In this document: in pieces, positions 34,893-45,108 of the stretch
Layout: the number at the start of each line of letters is the position of its first letter
Position numbering within the stretch: the first letter of the stretch is position 1
The notes under the pieces: generated by a model
What the model was told of the DNA's origin: nothing
Databases searched by the model: none
What the model saw: only the letters and a program-made list of their open reading frames with translations
Position numbers and translations under genes: made by a program
Assembly (NCBI RefSeq): GCF_030272615.1
Contig: NC_081406.1
Location: 210,834,997-210,898,996 of the forward strand
Reading direction: 5' to 3'
Origin: Cryptomeria japonica
Taxonomy: Eukaryota > Streptophyta > Pinopsida > Cupressales > Cupressaceae
Length of the DNA stretch: 64,000 nt

Positions 34893-35837
34893 AGTGAGAT
34901 GGAACTCACAAGTCAGTATCTGCAGAATAGAAACCAGACTGGTTAAGGTCAGACCGGTTAAGATCTTACAATGTTCTTCACCAAAACAAATCCTGTTAGG
35001 AGATAAGTTCGATTAAAGACTACCTTGTTAGAGGATTTTAGATTCACATGTGTGAACCACCTTGTTAGAGGATTTTACAAAGGCTTTGAGGCCTACCCGG
35101 TTAGGGGATACAGACTTGTCAAAGATGTGAGTAATCAACAAGTGTTTGATCTATCTAATAGCACAAACTGCTTGGTTAGATCTAGTATTGCTCACAGCTA
35201 ATGCATTCCAGCATTACTTTAGTCTTCTCTATCTCTCTCTCAGTTACAACTCGATCTTCTCAGATAAGATCGCTCTTACAACAACTCAGCATCCACCTTA
35301 AACCCTAGCTCAACATTAACCCTTTTCGCAACCACCTAAAACCCTAGACATGATGTCCTTTTAAAGGAATCTGATTTCATGTCGGTCCAATAGGATTTCT
35401 TTACAATTTCCTAGGTTCAATGAACCTAGACATACTTAGTAACACGACACAGGAATCACCGTCAATGTGTCGGCACCGTCAAACAATCAGTGGATTGGTA
35501 ACTCATCACAAAATGTCGGTTGGTAACTCATCACAAAGTATTACCAGTTCATACAGAATACCGGTTGTCAGTTTGACAAAAAAGAAGACTGGTAAGAATG
35601 TGTTGTGCCACTTTTCTCCCTCATACAGCTTGTGATCTACAAACCGCTTGGGGTCAACATGCCACTTCAGACCGGGAAACACATTCTGCAAAATCGCCAC
35701 TAGTCTAGAGACTAGTATACAATATACAGGTTGGAACAAATACCGGTTGAGCATAAGCTCATACATATAAAGGAGATGTCAATACAAGTGTGTGTCAATC
35801 AATGACAATCACAGCATAAACCACAAAAATGCCAACA

Positions 35838-35851
35838 ATCTCCCCCTTTGG
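35838..35851 (-). other. Polypurine tract of the young copia element
   Basis: Minus strand CCAAAGGGGGAGAT directly abuts the TGTTGGCATT start of the 3' LTR. Confidence 0.88.
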
Positions 35852-36352
35852 CATTGATGGCAGCACTTAGGAAAATAAAATTTTGACATCTAAGTGTTTT
35901 ACAACAGAAAAACTTGTCATTAACAAAATTGCTCCCCCTAAGCATATACACTATCCCTTAATCAACAGAGTGTATAGCAATTTTGCATTCAGAGCATAAT
36001 CATCAGAGCATATAGCATATATCACAGCATATATCAAAATCTCAAAACAGATACTTCTCCCTCTGATATACCAAAATTTCAAAATTTAAAACCATATACT
36101 TCTCCCCCTTTGCCAACAATGACAAAGTACCACTAAAAAACCTGTTTCCATATATATATAAAAGAGTTTATGACAATAATGAATAATACTTGTCAAAAAC
36201 CACTTTATAGTCCTGCAAAAATTGTTTCATGGAAAGAGACCAGGACTCAAGTAGGGAGGTCACCACTTCCTTCTCTGTCTGCATTTGTGATACCTGTTCC
36301 TCCATGGCATCTATTGTGCTTAGTTCTTGTGTGACTGTCAGGGCATCTAGGT
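35852..36352 (-). other. Non-coding 3' segment of the young copia element
   Basis: No frame with protein character. It holds two more polypurine-like sites in element sense: TTAGGGGGAGCAA (35931-35943) and GGCAAAGGGGGAGAAG (near 36103-36118). Confidence 0.55.
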
Positions 36353-39300
36353 TTAGATAGCATTTCTGGAGAATTTGCAGTCGTGGAAGTAATACCAGTT
36401 GAAGCTCCTGTAGATCCCTAGACCTTGTCTGATCTCTTGCTCTATCTTGGCTGACTGGATTTGGAACCGGTGAACGGTTTGCCCATATGCTGCAAAGGAG
36501 TCGTAAGGAGTCTTGAATGTGCTCAAGTAGGACTGTAAGTCCGTTTGAAGCTGTTGCTTCTTAGCTAGTACATCATCACAGAACATATGAGGTTGACAGA
36601 TTTTGTTGAGTAGCAAGTTTCCCTCATCCATGGCACTCCTTATGTCCTTTTGATCCTTTAGCAATTCAGTCCTAAGCTCATTCAATTTATTCACTAGAGC
36701 AACATTAAGAGCCTTTTGGTGCTCTTTCTTTACATTGGCCTCTACCGCTTCTTCTAGACTCTGCACCTGATCATCCACTACATTACACAGAAGTTTGAGT
36801 TGTACTAGTGATGAATCAGTGTCAGGAAGATTAGTGTCGGGTATTAGACCGGTAAGTGTATCTATAGCTGCCTGGATGATGTCCTGTTCCTTTTTCCTAC
36901 GAATGATCTCAAGCCGCTCTTGAGAAACCTTGATGCTCTACATAAGCTCCAACTCACTTGCAGATTGGAGATCGATAGGACTAGAGAGATCAACCGGTGA
37001 GGGTTGACTTCCAATTGCCTTCAGAGTCTCCACCTGAGAGCTTTTTGTCACTTCTCGTTCCTTGGCTTCTTCAGCTTTCTTCCTTTCTACTTCTCTTCTC
37101 TTCTCTTCTCTTCTTCCTTGTCTTCCTCTACCTTTTTCTTCTCCTCTGCTCTCCTCTTTTGCTCTTCCTTTTCTTCTTCTTCCCTCTTCTTCTTCTCTTC
37201 CTCTTCCTTTTTCTTCTTCTCTTCCTCTTCCTTCTTCTTCTTCTCCTCTTCTTTCTTCTTCTTTACTTCCTTGTCCTCTTCTTCTTTCTTCTTCCTTTCT
37301 TCTTCTTGCTTCTTCTTTTCTTCATCTTTTCTTTTCTCCTCTTCCTCTTTTCTCTTCTCTTCCTCTTTCTTCTGTTTCTCATCTTCATCCTTCTTCTTTT
37401 TCTCTTCCTGATCTTTTGTCACTTGTTGTGTGTCCACAGCTTGTTCACCACCCTGATCTGCATGTTGCCCCTATTCAGTACCCTCAGAAGGTATGTCTTG
37501 AGTGACATCTTCTACATCCAGGGCATCGACATCTATGGTGTCGATTGGTTCTTCCACCAGGTTTCCTTCCTCATCAAAAACCTCATTTGGTTTGGAAATA
37601 ACCGGTTCCTTTTCCGCTCGGAGGTTGGCCATTCATGCTTTGTGAGAACTGATAGCATGGGCCATGTGTTGATGTGTATCTTTTTCTACATCATCAACTC
37701 TCCCCTCCAACAACCAAAGTCTTCTTCTCCTTGTGAAGAAGAGACCTTTATTTTGATCCAATACATCAAACAATTCTGAATTTGAGAGTTCGGGGAAGTA
37801 CTGTGCAAAAACGTTCTCCCTAATCTCCTGTTCCTTTTCAATGGCAATGCGCCATTTTTTATCCAATGCTTTAAATAATGAATCCGGTGTCTGAGATTTA
37901 ATCTTTGATGGTGACCGATCATTTTTACATAAATAAAGAATGATTTCTTGTAGTACTTCATCTTTTTCTTCACTATTGAATTCATCATAATAATCTATTA
38001 AATCATGAAGTAACTTTCTCCTAATATTCTTTACTGTTCTTTGACAATGTATCAAAGGTTTGTAAGAGGAGATATCTATATTTACCGATGCGGATGTTGC
38101 CGGTTCATTCTTCTTCATCTTCTTGGTCTATCTAGCCTTCTTTGGCTATTCATCAGACTTGGTTTCTTCGAAGTCCGGTTCATTTGCCTTAGTCTTCCTC
38201 TTCCTTTTGAAGACTTTTGCCGCTGTTACCTCCGGTTTCTTCTTTGCCGGTGACTGCTTGGTCACTCTTGGAGTCGCAGTGGTAGTTGGTGCCAATGCTG
38301 CAGGCACTGCCTTAGCTTTCTTAGCTGCCGGTTCTTTTCCCTTCTTCACCGATGGTTCTTCAACCGGTGCGATCCTCTCCAAGTAGGTTCTGGTCCTCTT
38401 AGCCTTTGGATCAAGAGGTGAGGCAATAAGGGTTGAAGCATACCCTTCCAGCATGTCAAACATGACCTCATAGCCCATAGGCTCCACTTCCTCCTTTCTA
38501 GGCTTAATAGCCTCCATTAGACATTTGTCCACCTGAATAGTGAAATAGATGTCATCTTCGTATTTCTTTACTATGTCACCTGAGATTCTTACCCTCTGAC
38601 TCATCTTTCTTCTGAACTCATCAAAGTATTTGTTCAGTACCTCAGGGTAGCCAGTTCCAATGGCTTGCACACTTTCCTTTATCTGCTTGGTTACCGGTTG
38701 GTCAGGGGACCACTGGACATCTCCTACACCCAAAAAGTATCCTTGGAAATAGAAAAACAACCCTACCAGTAGTTGTCCAAACTTAAACCTCAGTGAATTA
38801 TCCTTTTTGATTGCCTTAAGAATTAACAAGAGTTGCCTCTGCATACCGGTGCATATGTCAAATGATCTATCCTCTTTAATCATCCGGTAAGCGGCATTTA
38901 CCACTGCAACAGATACAGAATTAATCCTGCTGGTTGAGAATGTTCTATAGCCTATCACCATGCATGCATATTTCACTAGTTCATCCTTGATAGGATTAAC
39001 TATCATACCTCGTGACTCACTTGTCAAATCGGTGAGCTTGGTCATTTCTATTTTGCTTACCGTTCTCAGGGCTGGCACTTCCCCTGTGTTGCAAAAACTG
39101 GTGACTACATGAATTGCCTTAGGCGTGATATCATGCGTCCTCTCCAGGTACATCTTGTCACCATGGACTCTGCTCAAGATGATCCTGATGTGATCCTCCG
39201 TGAAGTCTTCCAGAAAATATACCGCATTATGGAGTTTCTTCTTCTCTAAGATACTGAACTCTGGTTTCATCTTTTTGTCCTTGCCACAAAATAGACCTAA

Positions 39301-39460
39301 CTGAGTGTGAATAGCTAAAGACCCTAGGTCATCTATTTTGCAATCAATATAATCAGAAATTCCTTCTTCGACTATGACTCCAGCCGGAACTTGTGATAAA
39401 GCATTATATTTGGCCTTCCTTTGAATAAAACTTTAACTGGTATGAGATGCGGAAGCCATT
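36353..39460 (-). pseudogene. Cargo ORF of the copia element, unknown family, about 1000 codons
   Basis: Begins MASASHTS at 39460 (TAA at codon 9), then continues as 374 open codons (39270-38146), 161 more (38118-37633) and about 53 (from 37629). All are in one frame, interrupted by single stops at 38146 and 37633. After a stop near 37470 comes a Lys/Glu coiled coil of over 110 residues (37437-37087). A one-step frame change in the repetitive GAAGAGAAG tract leads to a final helical domain (36778-36353, DDQVQSLEEAVEAN...). The N-terminal domain (FLEDFTEDHIRIILSRVHGD, LFFYFQGYFLGVGDVQW) is globular-looking, followed by a Lys/Ala/Pro-rich, nuclear-type basic linker (about residues 290-374). No RT, integrase or protease motif is present. 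I do not recognise the family. Confidence 0.75.
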
Positions 39461-39903
39461 GTAGAGTATTTCAAGAACACAAAAAATACCTTTCAAACGC
39501 GAATTTAGGGCTTCCAGATTCTGCTTCACTTCACTCTCCGTCGGATGCCAAATCACCGCTTTGATTTCTCCACTACCGCTTGCAAACTAAATTTGAATCT
39601 CTTTCAAGGTTATCATATTTCTTGAAATCTAAGCTCAAATCTCCTTTTCTTTGCTCTGCACTTGAAAAATTTTCTTCACTCGAAAACAGATAGTGAGAAA
39701 TGATTTGAAAAATTGCATTTATACATGTCTCTTACCTATCATCATTAATGCTCCTCTATTAGGGCGTAAACCCTAATTTTCCTTTTTACCATTTTCGGTC
39801 TTCTGCCAAGCAACAGATATCACATACCGGTTAAGGTCTTTTACCGGTGTCAATTGGGGGTTCGAAAGCATTTTGCCATTTGCTCCCCCTAAGCCTTTGA
39901 GGC
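39461..39903 (-). other. Spacer between gag and cargo ORF
   Basis: About 440 bp of AT-rich sequence. TTAGGGGGAGCAA (39881-39893) immediately follows the gag stop and matches the site at 35931-35943, so the cargo region is bracketed by these direct repeats. Confidence 0.6.
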
Positions 39904-41109
39904 TTAGTTTGCCGGTTCTGATATTTCCACACTAGGTGCAGAAATCGGTTCCTCCTCCGACAATATTGGTTTCTTCCTCCATGTTTTCTTCATGTCTCCT
40001 TGAAATTTTTCAACATCTATTTCTCCTTCCTGAGTGATCGGTATATCATCAGATATACTTTTTTTGCTTCTGCAGAATCTTGCAATGTGACCCGGTTTGT
40101 TGCAGTGATAGCAAGCAAGTCCAAGTGCTCTCCAAGGTCCATTGTACATGTTTCCATTCTTTCTTTTGCATGTTGCAGCAGTGTGACCATGACCATGATA
40201 GATCATACAAATTTCTCTCCATCCGGTTGCCGCTTGATGACCACCACTTCTTGACTGATGATTGAAGTCATTAAACCAGTTGTGGTTCCGGTTCATAAAA
40301 GATTCAGGACCAGTTCCTTGGGTCCTCTGAGGATATCTTCTAGTGTTATCCACTACAGACCTGCATTCAAATCCTCTATGCCCAAACTTGTTGCATGCAT
40401 AACAATGACCATTTAACTTATTGAATCTAGGTACATTGTTGATGAAATAAGGAAAATTATTGTAGGCTTTGCTCCTACATACATTGGCAGTGTGTCCTTT
40501 AAGACAGTTAAAGCAAATAGGTTTGAATTTTTGCTTACCTTTTCCTTTGAGTGTCAGTTGCTTCTTTGATGCTTCAGCATTTGTTCCTGAGGATTCTCCT
40601 TCCTCATGTCCAGAAAAACCAAGACCATTGGTATTCTTTGCCGGTCTAGATGACTCAAGCTTTTGCTCTAGCTTGACAGTACTTTTGCCAAACTTAGCAA
40701 GTATTTCCTTTGACTCAAAGAGTTCTTTGGAAATAGCAGTATTTGTCTCCATTAGACTTGCATTTTCAGTGATGGCTATGTTCAGTTCTCCTTGCATGTC
40801 TTCCTTTTCCATTCTGCTCTCATGAAGGCGAGCAGTCAGTGCACTAATCTCTTGTTTCAACTTGGAGATCTCATGATCTCTATCCTTTATATGATCTTCA
40901 GCTTTTCTCCAGTTCTCAAGCTCTTGACTAAACTGAATAGTCATTCCCTCCAATTCCTTTCTCAGATTGGAGTTTGAATCATTCAGCTTATTCACTTCAG
41001 CAATCATGGCTTCCATGTTAGCTTCATCTTCAGAACTACTTTTAGATAGTTCCATCAGTCTCTCTGCATGTTCTCTTCTTTTTTCTTGAGATGCCTTGTA
41101 TTTGACCAT
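39904..41109 (-). CDS. Truncated copia Gag with coiled coil and four zinc knuckles
   Basis: 401 uninterrupted codons starting MVKYKASQEK at 41109, only 27 nt after the primer site. Residues about 25-155 are a coiled coil. Zinc knuckles follow: C199-C202-H206-C211 (one residue short, CX2CX3HX4C), C236-C239-H244-C249 (canonical), C301-Y304-H309-C314 (second Cys lost to Tyr) and C333-C336-H341-C346 (canonical). The usual N-terminal UBN2-type Gag domain of plant copia is missing, so particle assembly alone is doubtful, but RNA binding may persist. An open frame in an element whose other frame has stops may reflect selection or chance. GTP- or enzyme-type motifs are absent. Confidence 0.85.
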   Translation of the reverse strand: MVKYKASQEKRREHAERLMELSKSSSEDEANMEAMIAEVNKLNDSNSNLRKELEGMTIQFSQELENWRKAEDHIKDRDHEISKLKQEISALTARLHESRMEKEDMQGELNIAITENASLMETNTAISKELFESKEILAKFGKSTVKLEQKLESSRPAKNTNGLGFSGHEEGESSGTNAEASKKQLTLKGKGKQKFKPICFNCLKGHTANVCRSKAYNNFPYFINNVPRFNKLNGHCYACNKFGHRGFECRSVVDNTRRYPQRTQGTGPESFMNRNHNWFNDFNHQSRSGGHQAATGWREICMIYHGHGHTAATCKRKNGNMYNGPWRALGLACYHCNKPGHIARFCRSKKSISDDIPITQEGEIDVEKFQGDMKKTWRKKPILSEEEPISAPSVEISEPAN

Positions 41110-41136
41110 AAGATGGTTAAACTTATAGAAAGGTAT

Positions 41137-41148
41137 GCTCTAATACCA
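41137..41148 (-). other. Primer-binding site (initiator-Met type)
   Basis: Minus strand TGGTATTAGAGC, two bases inside the 5' LTR. The common copia initiator-Met site is TGGTATCAGAGC, so there is one mismatch. Confidence 0.88.
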
Positions 41149-41156
41149 ATTGATGA

Positions 41157-41184
41157 ATACTAAGAGGGGGGGGTGAATTAGTAT
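41157..41184 (-). ncRNA. C-rich-loop hairpin, perfect copy next to the primer site
   Basis: ATACTAA (41157-41163) pairs perfectly with TTAGTAT (41178-41184). The sense loop is TTCACCCCCCCCTC. The stem ends 6 nt from the LTR end and 8 nt from the primer-binding site. Confidence 0.62.
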
Positions 41185-41336
41185 GCAAAAAATCTTTGCA
41201 CTAAAACACTTACACAGTCTAAAGATAAATCGGTAAAGCAATCTGACAGTCAAACCGATTACCACACATGCAAACCAAAACGTGAATAAAACATTCACCC
41301 ACAAAAGTAATACAACCATAACACAAGATATTTGAT

Positions 41337-41362
41337 GTGGAAACCCAACTGGGAAAAACCAC
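41337..41362 (-). ncRNA. ENE-like hairpin, 5' LTR copy
   Basis: Same layout as 34867-34892. Both GC stems are intact in both LTR copies, although the LTRs differ at about 5% of sites around it. Confidence 0.5.
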
Positions 41363-42696
41363 GGTGAGATGGAACTCACAAGTCACTATCTGCAGAATAG
41401 AAACCAGACCGATTAAGATCTTACAATGTTCTTCACCAGAACAAATCCTGTTAGGAATCTCAATCTCTGTTAGGAGATAAGTTTGATTAAAGACTACCTT
41501 GTTAGAGGATTTTAGATTCACATGTGTGAACCACCTTGTTAGAGGATTTTACAAAGGCTTTGAGGCCTACCCGGTTAGGGGCTACAGACTTGTCAAAGAT
41601 GTGAGTAATCAACAAGTGTTTGATCTATCCAATAGCACAAACTACTTGGTTAGATCTAGTATTGCTCATAGCTAATGCATTCCAGCATTACTTCAGTCTT
41701 CTCTATCTCTCTCTTAGTTACAACTTGATCTTCTCAGATAAGATCACTCTTACAACAACTCAACATCCACCTTAAACACTAGCTCAACATTAACCCTTTT
41801 CGCAACCACCTAAAACCCTAGACATGATGTCCTTTTAAAGGAATCTGATTTCATGTTTGTCCAATAGGATTTCTTTACAATTTTCTAGGTTTAATGAACC
41901 TAGACATACTTAGTAACATGACACGGGAATCACCGTCAATGTGTTGGCACCGTCAAACAATCAGTGGATTGGTAACTCATCACAAAATGTCGGTTGGTAA
42001 CTCATCACAGAGTATTACCAGTTCATACAAAATACCTATTGCCGGTTTGACAAAAAAGAAGACTGGTAAGAATGTGTTGTGCCGCTTTTCTCCCTCGTAC
42101 TGCTTGTGATCTGTGAACCGCTTGGGGTCGACATGCCACTTCAGACCGGGAAACACATTCTGCAAAATCGCCACTATTCTAGAGACTAGTATACAACATA
42201 CCAGTTGGAACAAATACCGGTTGAGCATAAGCTCATACATATAAAGGAGATCTCAATACAAGTGTGTGTCCATCAATGACAATCACAGCATAAACCACAA
42301 AAATGCCAACAATAAATAGTGAAGTAAATGCTAGGAGATATACCTCAAATCTATAATGGTTGATGGAATGATTGATAATATAATTATCTTTGAATGTAAT
42401 CACAAATGTTGAATGTAATGGCATAACAAACACATGAACATGAAAGACCTAATCAAACACACATGTTTGCATGAATATTGATGTAACTTTGCTCCATAAT
42501 TCTTGAAGGATGAAATTATGCCTTGAATATCTGAAAAATGTTTAATAACTAATGCTTGATAGATACATGAATGATAGGGTATATGAGTGATGTCAAAATG
42601 AATTGATAGGATATCTTTAAATAGGGTTCCCTAGGTAAATTACCAATTAAACTAACCTCCAATGGTCAAGTGTAGCCACGGGGACTAAATTCCATT

Positions 42697-42699
<3 letters not shown>

Positions 42700-42752
<53 letters not shown>
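42700..42752. repeat. (AG)n microsatellite
   Basis: About 26 uninterrupted AG units. Confidence 0.98.
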
Positions 42753-42754
<2 letters not shown>

Positions 42755-42786
42755 CACCCAGTCCCAAATTGAGACTTGTTTAAGGG

Positions 42787-42816
42787 GGACCAGGGTGCAT
42801 GGGGGTACCCTGGTCC
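42787..42816. repeat. Perfect 10-bp inverted repeat with 10-nt loop
   Basis: GGACCAGGGT (42787-42796) and ACCCTGGTCC (42807-42816) form a GC-rich hairpin inside AT-rich sequence of the composite insert. Function unknown. Confidence 0.8.
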
Positions 42817-43489
42817 AGGAACAAGGCATTCTATGCCATAGTCCTCCTAAAATAGGACCAAAAACTTAGAGATAGGGCAAGGATAGCTTCAGAATGGGAC
42901 CCACTCAATGGTGTCAATAGGTAATATCAAGGTTGGAGTAAAAATGGGGCCAAAATAGACCTAAGAGGAATGAAAATGGGACATGCTAAAGTAGGATCAC
43001 AAACATGAGGTGTGAATTGTATTGGTTATAATTTATGATGATACAATCTCTTTCGATGTGGTCTAATTGTCACATGCTTTGAATAATCTAATAATCAAAA
43101 TTGTCTGATTTTTTAAATTTTAAGTTATTTTCTTGAATCCCTTATATTTTGCAATTTATTTAACATTCATGGACAACGTAGAATATGAGAATAGGATTTT
43201 TGTTATTAACTTTCTTATGCACATTTTCATCAAAAAATATCCAAAAAAAAAAGAGATTGTTTCAGCATTGAGAAGATAGTCTTAGAATTTTGCAATTTCT
43301 AGGTTGAAGTATCAAAACCAGCATGCCCCCTTGAATATAATCCACATTCGTTCCCATTGATTTTACCTACATGGCTAAGACCTATCCTTTTGGAACCTTG
43401 GAGTGAATTTTTTCTTCACTTTTCAAGAGAGGGTATCCATCTTCGGATCTCTTGTTGTTTGTGCGAACACCACAGTCAACATATCTTTG

Positions 43490-44990
43490 ACTATGACTGA
43501 TAATTCTTGCCTCTAACATCTCCTAAACAATATTTTCAATCTCACTTTTTTGCATATAGGGGTACTTGTAAAAACTAATTTTGGGTGGCTAGCTCCCTGA
43601 CACTAGTTATATGGAATGATCACAATCCCACTTGGGAGAAAATATTTTAGGCATCTCCAAGAACCATTAAGTGACGGTCTATAATTCCTTGTAAATCTTG
43701 ATGGGTGTGAGATTTTGATTGATAGGCTCTCAATAAAAATAATTAGACCACAAATACATAAGCTTCTTTCTTAAGAAAATTTTACATTTGATAAGAGCCT
43801 ATCATTTTTGGGGACTTAGCATGTGCAACCCTCTTAGCTCCACTATTTTTCCTTTTGAGTGAAATCTCATTAAAAATTCTTGAAAGTTCATCTCAACTAT
43901 TCTGAAAGTAGTAAGTCATTGTACTTCTAAAATATTATATGTTATTCTCATGGAGATAACAAATATTGGACAATAAAGATGATAATCTCTTATGGATAAT
44001 TTAATTTTGTGGTATTTATCAAAACAAATAACACTAACCCCGTCTACAATTGAAACCTAAAATTTTGGAGCTAGATATATTAATTTTTGTATATCAATAG
44101 CCAACTTTTTGTTGATGAAATTATGAGTAATTCTTAAGTCTATCAATATTGTTACTCTCCTTCTCTATTTAAGAAATGTGCATTATCTTGAGAGTTTGTT
44201 GGGTGCTAAAACCTAATAGTGCATGACAAGAAATGATTGGTTGGGTACCTTGTGATTTCTCATCTAACTCCTTGTAACTCTCTAATATTGGTCCTCTATT
44301 ATTCACTTAGACCTTTAATATAGAATAATTTATTCACTACATTTATTCCTCAACTACATTTGCTATCACAATTAAAAAATAATCCTTTTGCTCTCTCCTC
44401 CTTAATTTGTTTTAGTGTCAATATGATAGGAAAAGAGAGTGAAATTTATAAGAATCATCTCTCTCTCTCATGCCATTGATCCCTTACCTTCTAGAAATAA
44501 AAAAATTCTCCTTTATCTCATGTGCTAAGATAAAAGACTAAAATATAGAGTTAGGACTAAACATGTGTACCTCATGTTGGATGTGATCCTTGAGACCCCC
44601 TAAAAATATTCATTCAAGTTATTCTTTGTAAGTGTATCCACCCTCAAGGATAGATTTTGGAATTGTGTTGAATGTAATCCTTGATTGATCTTTTTTGTTG
44701 AAGTTTAGCTAGTTCGCTAACAATTTGTTGACCATATTGTTGTTATACTATGATTATAAATTATGTAAATATTGACCATGAGACCATGAGGTCATTTTTA
44801 TGTCATTGAGCACAAAACCACCAATACCAAATGATTTTATCTAGTTATAGATATAGGGAAGTCATTACATCCTTTTGTCCACTCAAGATTTGAAGAACAT
44901 AAAAAAAATCTCCATTTGATTTATCCAAGTTAGTGGATCCTTGTCATCAAACTTAGCATATCCAGCTTTGGAAACATGTTCCTAGATCCC
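43490..44990 (-). pseudogene. Gypsy gag, protease and RT N-terminus relic
   Basis: The minus strand reads AKFDDKDPLTWINQMEIFF (about 44960-44890, Gag of chromodomain gypsy elements). RITHNFINKKLAID near 44150-44090 is the protease site, where the D(S/T)G triad is destroyed. PPKISFYKYPYMQKSEIENI and EMLEARIISHSQ (about 43610-43490) are the RT N-terminus. The frame is heavily broken. This is the 5' half of the element whose 3' half lies at 29.4-32.0 kb. Confidence 0.82.
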
Positions 44991-45108
44991 ATATGAATAT
45001 TAGCATTTGGATCTATATTAATTGGCCTATATGACCCACCTTAATTGCTTAATACCTCCATGTATGATCTTGATTTATTTTGTATAAAAATAATTATATT
45101 GCCCAACA

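Larger units (their letters stand above)
34681..35837 (-). repeat. 3' LTR of the young copia element
   Basis: Direct repeat of 41151-42311. Contains the ENE-like hairpin (34867-34892) and the C-loop hairpin (34687-34714, one A/C mismatch here). Confidence 0.96.
34681..42311 (-). mobile_element. Young 7.6-kb non-autonomous copia-type element with cargo ORF
   Basis: Two LTRs of 1157 and 1161 bp (34681-35837 and 41151-42311) begin TGTTGGCATTT and end CATCA (TATCA in the left copy). The flanking target duplication is a perfect ATAAA (34676-34680 and 42312-42316). Primer site and polypurine tract are in place. Internal content is a C-terminal gag with zinc knuckles, then a cargo reading frame of about 1000 codons. 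No protease, integrase or RT is present. In the first 240 bp the LTRs differ at 12 sites, 10 of them transitions. The element sits inside the composite insert in the older gypsy element and must be moved by an autonomous copia partner. Confidence 0.95.
41151..42311 (-). repeat. 5' LTR of the young copia element
   Basis: TGTTGGCATTT (42311) to ...TATTCATCA (41151). The right flank ATAAA matches the left flank of the 3' LTR. Includes a short extra CTGTTAGGA-type repeat unit near 41450-41475 relative to the other copy. Confidence 0.96.
32014..43480. mobile_element. Composite unidentified insert within the gypsy RT gene (edges approximate)
   Basis: The gypsy RT reads up to the S(H)SQ block at about 43490 on one side and resumes at about 32013 on the other. 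Everything between was inserted, including the younger copia element (34681-42311), leaving about 3.8 kb of unknown sequence. This has plus-strand coding remnants (32014-32900), an LTR-like stretch with TATATAAAC near 33745, and a GA microsatellite. I could not define terminal repeats or a target duplication. Confidence 0.45.

Noticed and set aside
36997-37779. 260-codon Leu/Phe-rich plus-strand frame resembling a membrane protein
   Set aside because: It is the antisense of the Lys/Glu coiled-coil part of the cargo ORF; the CTT/TTC-rich composition explains it.
42647-42829. Ser/Leu repeat frame
   Set aside because: Produced by the (AG)n microsatellite.
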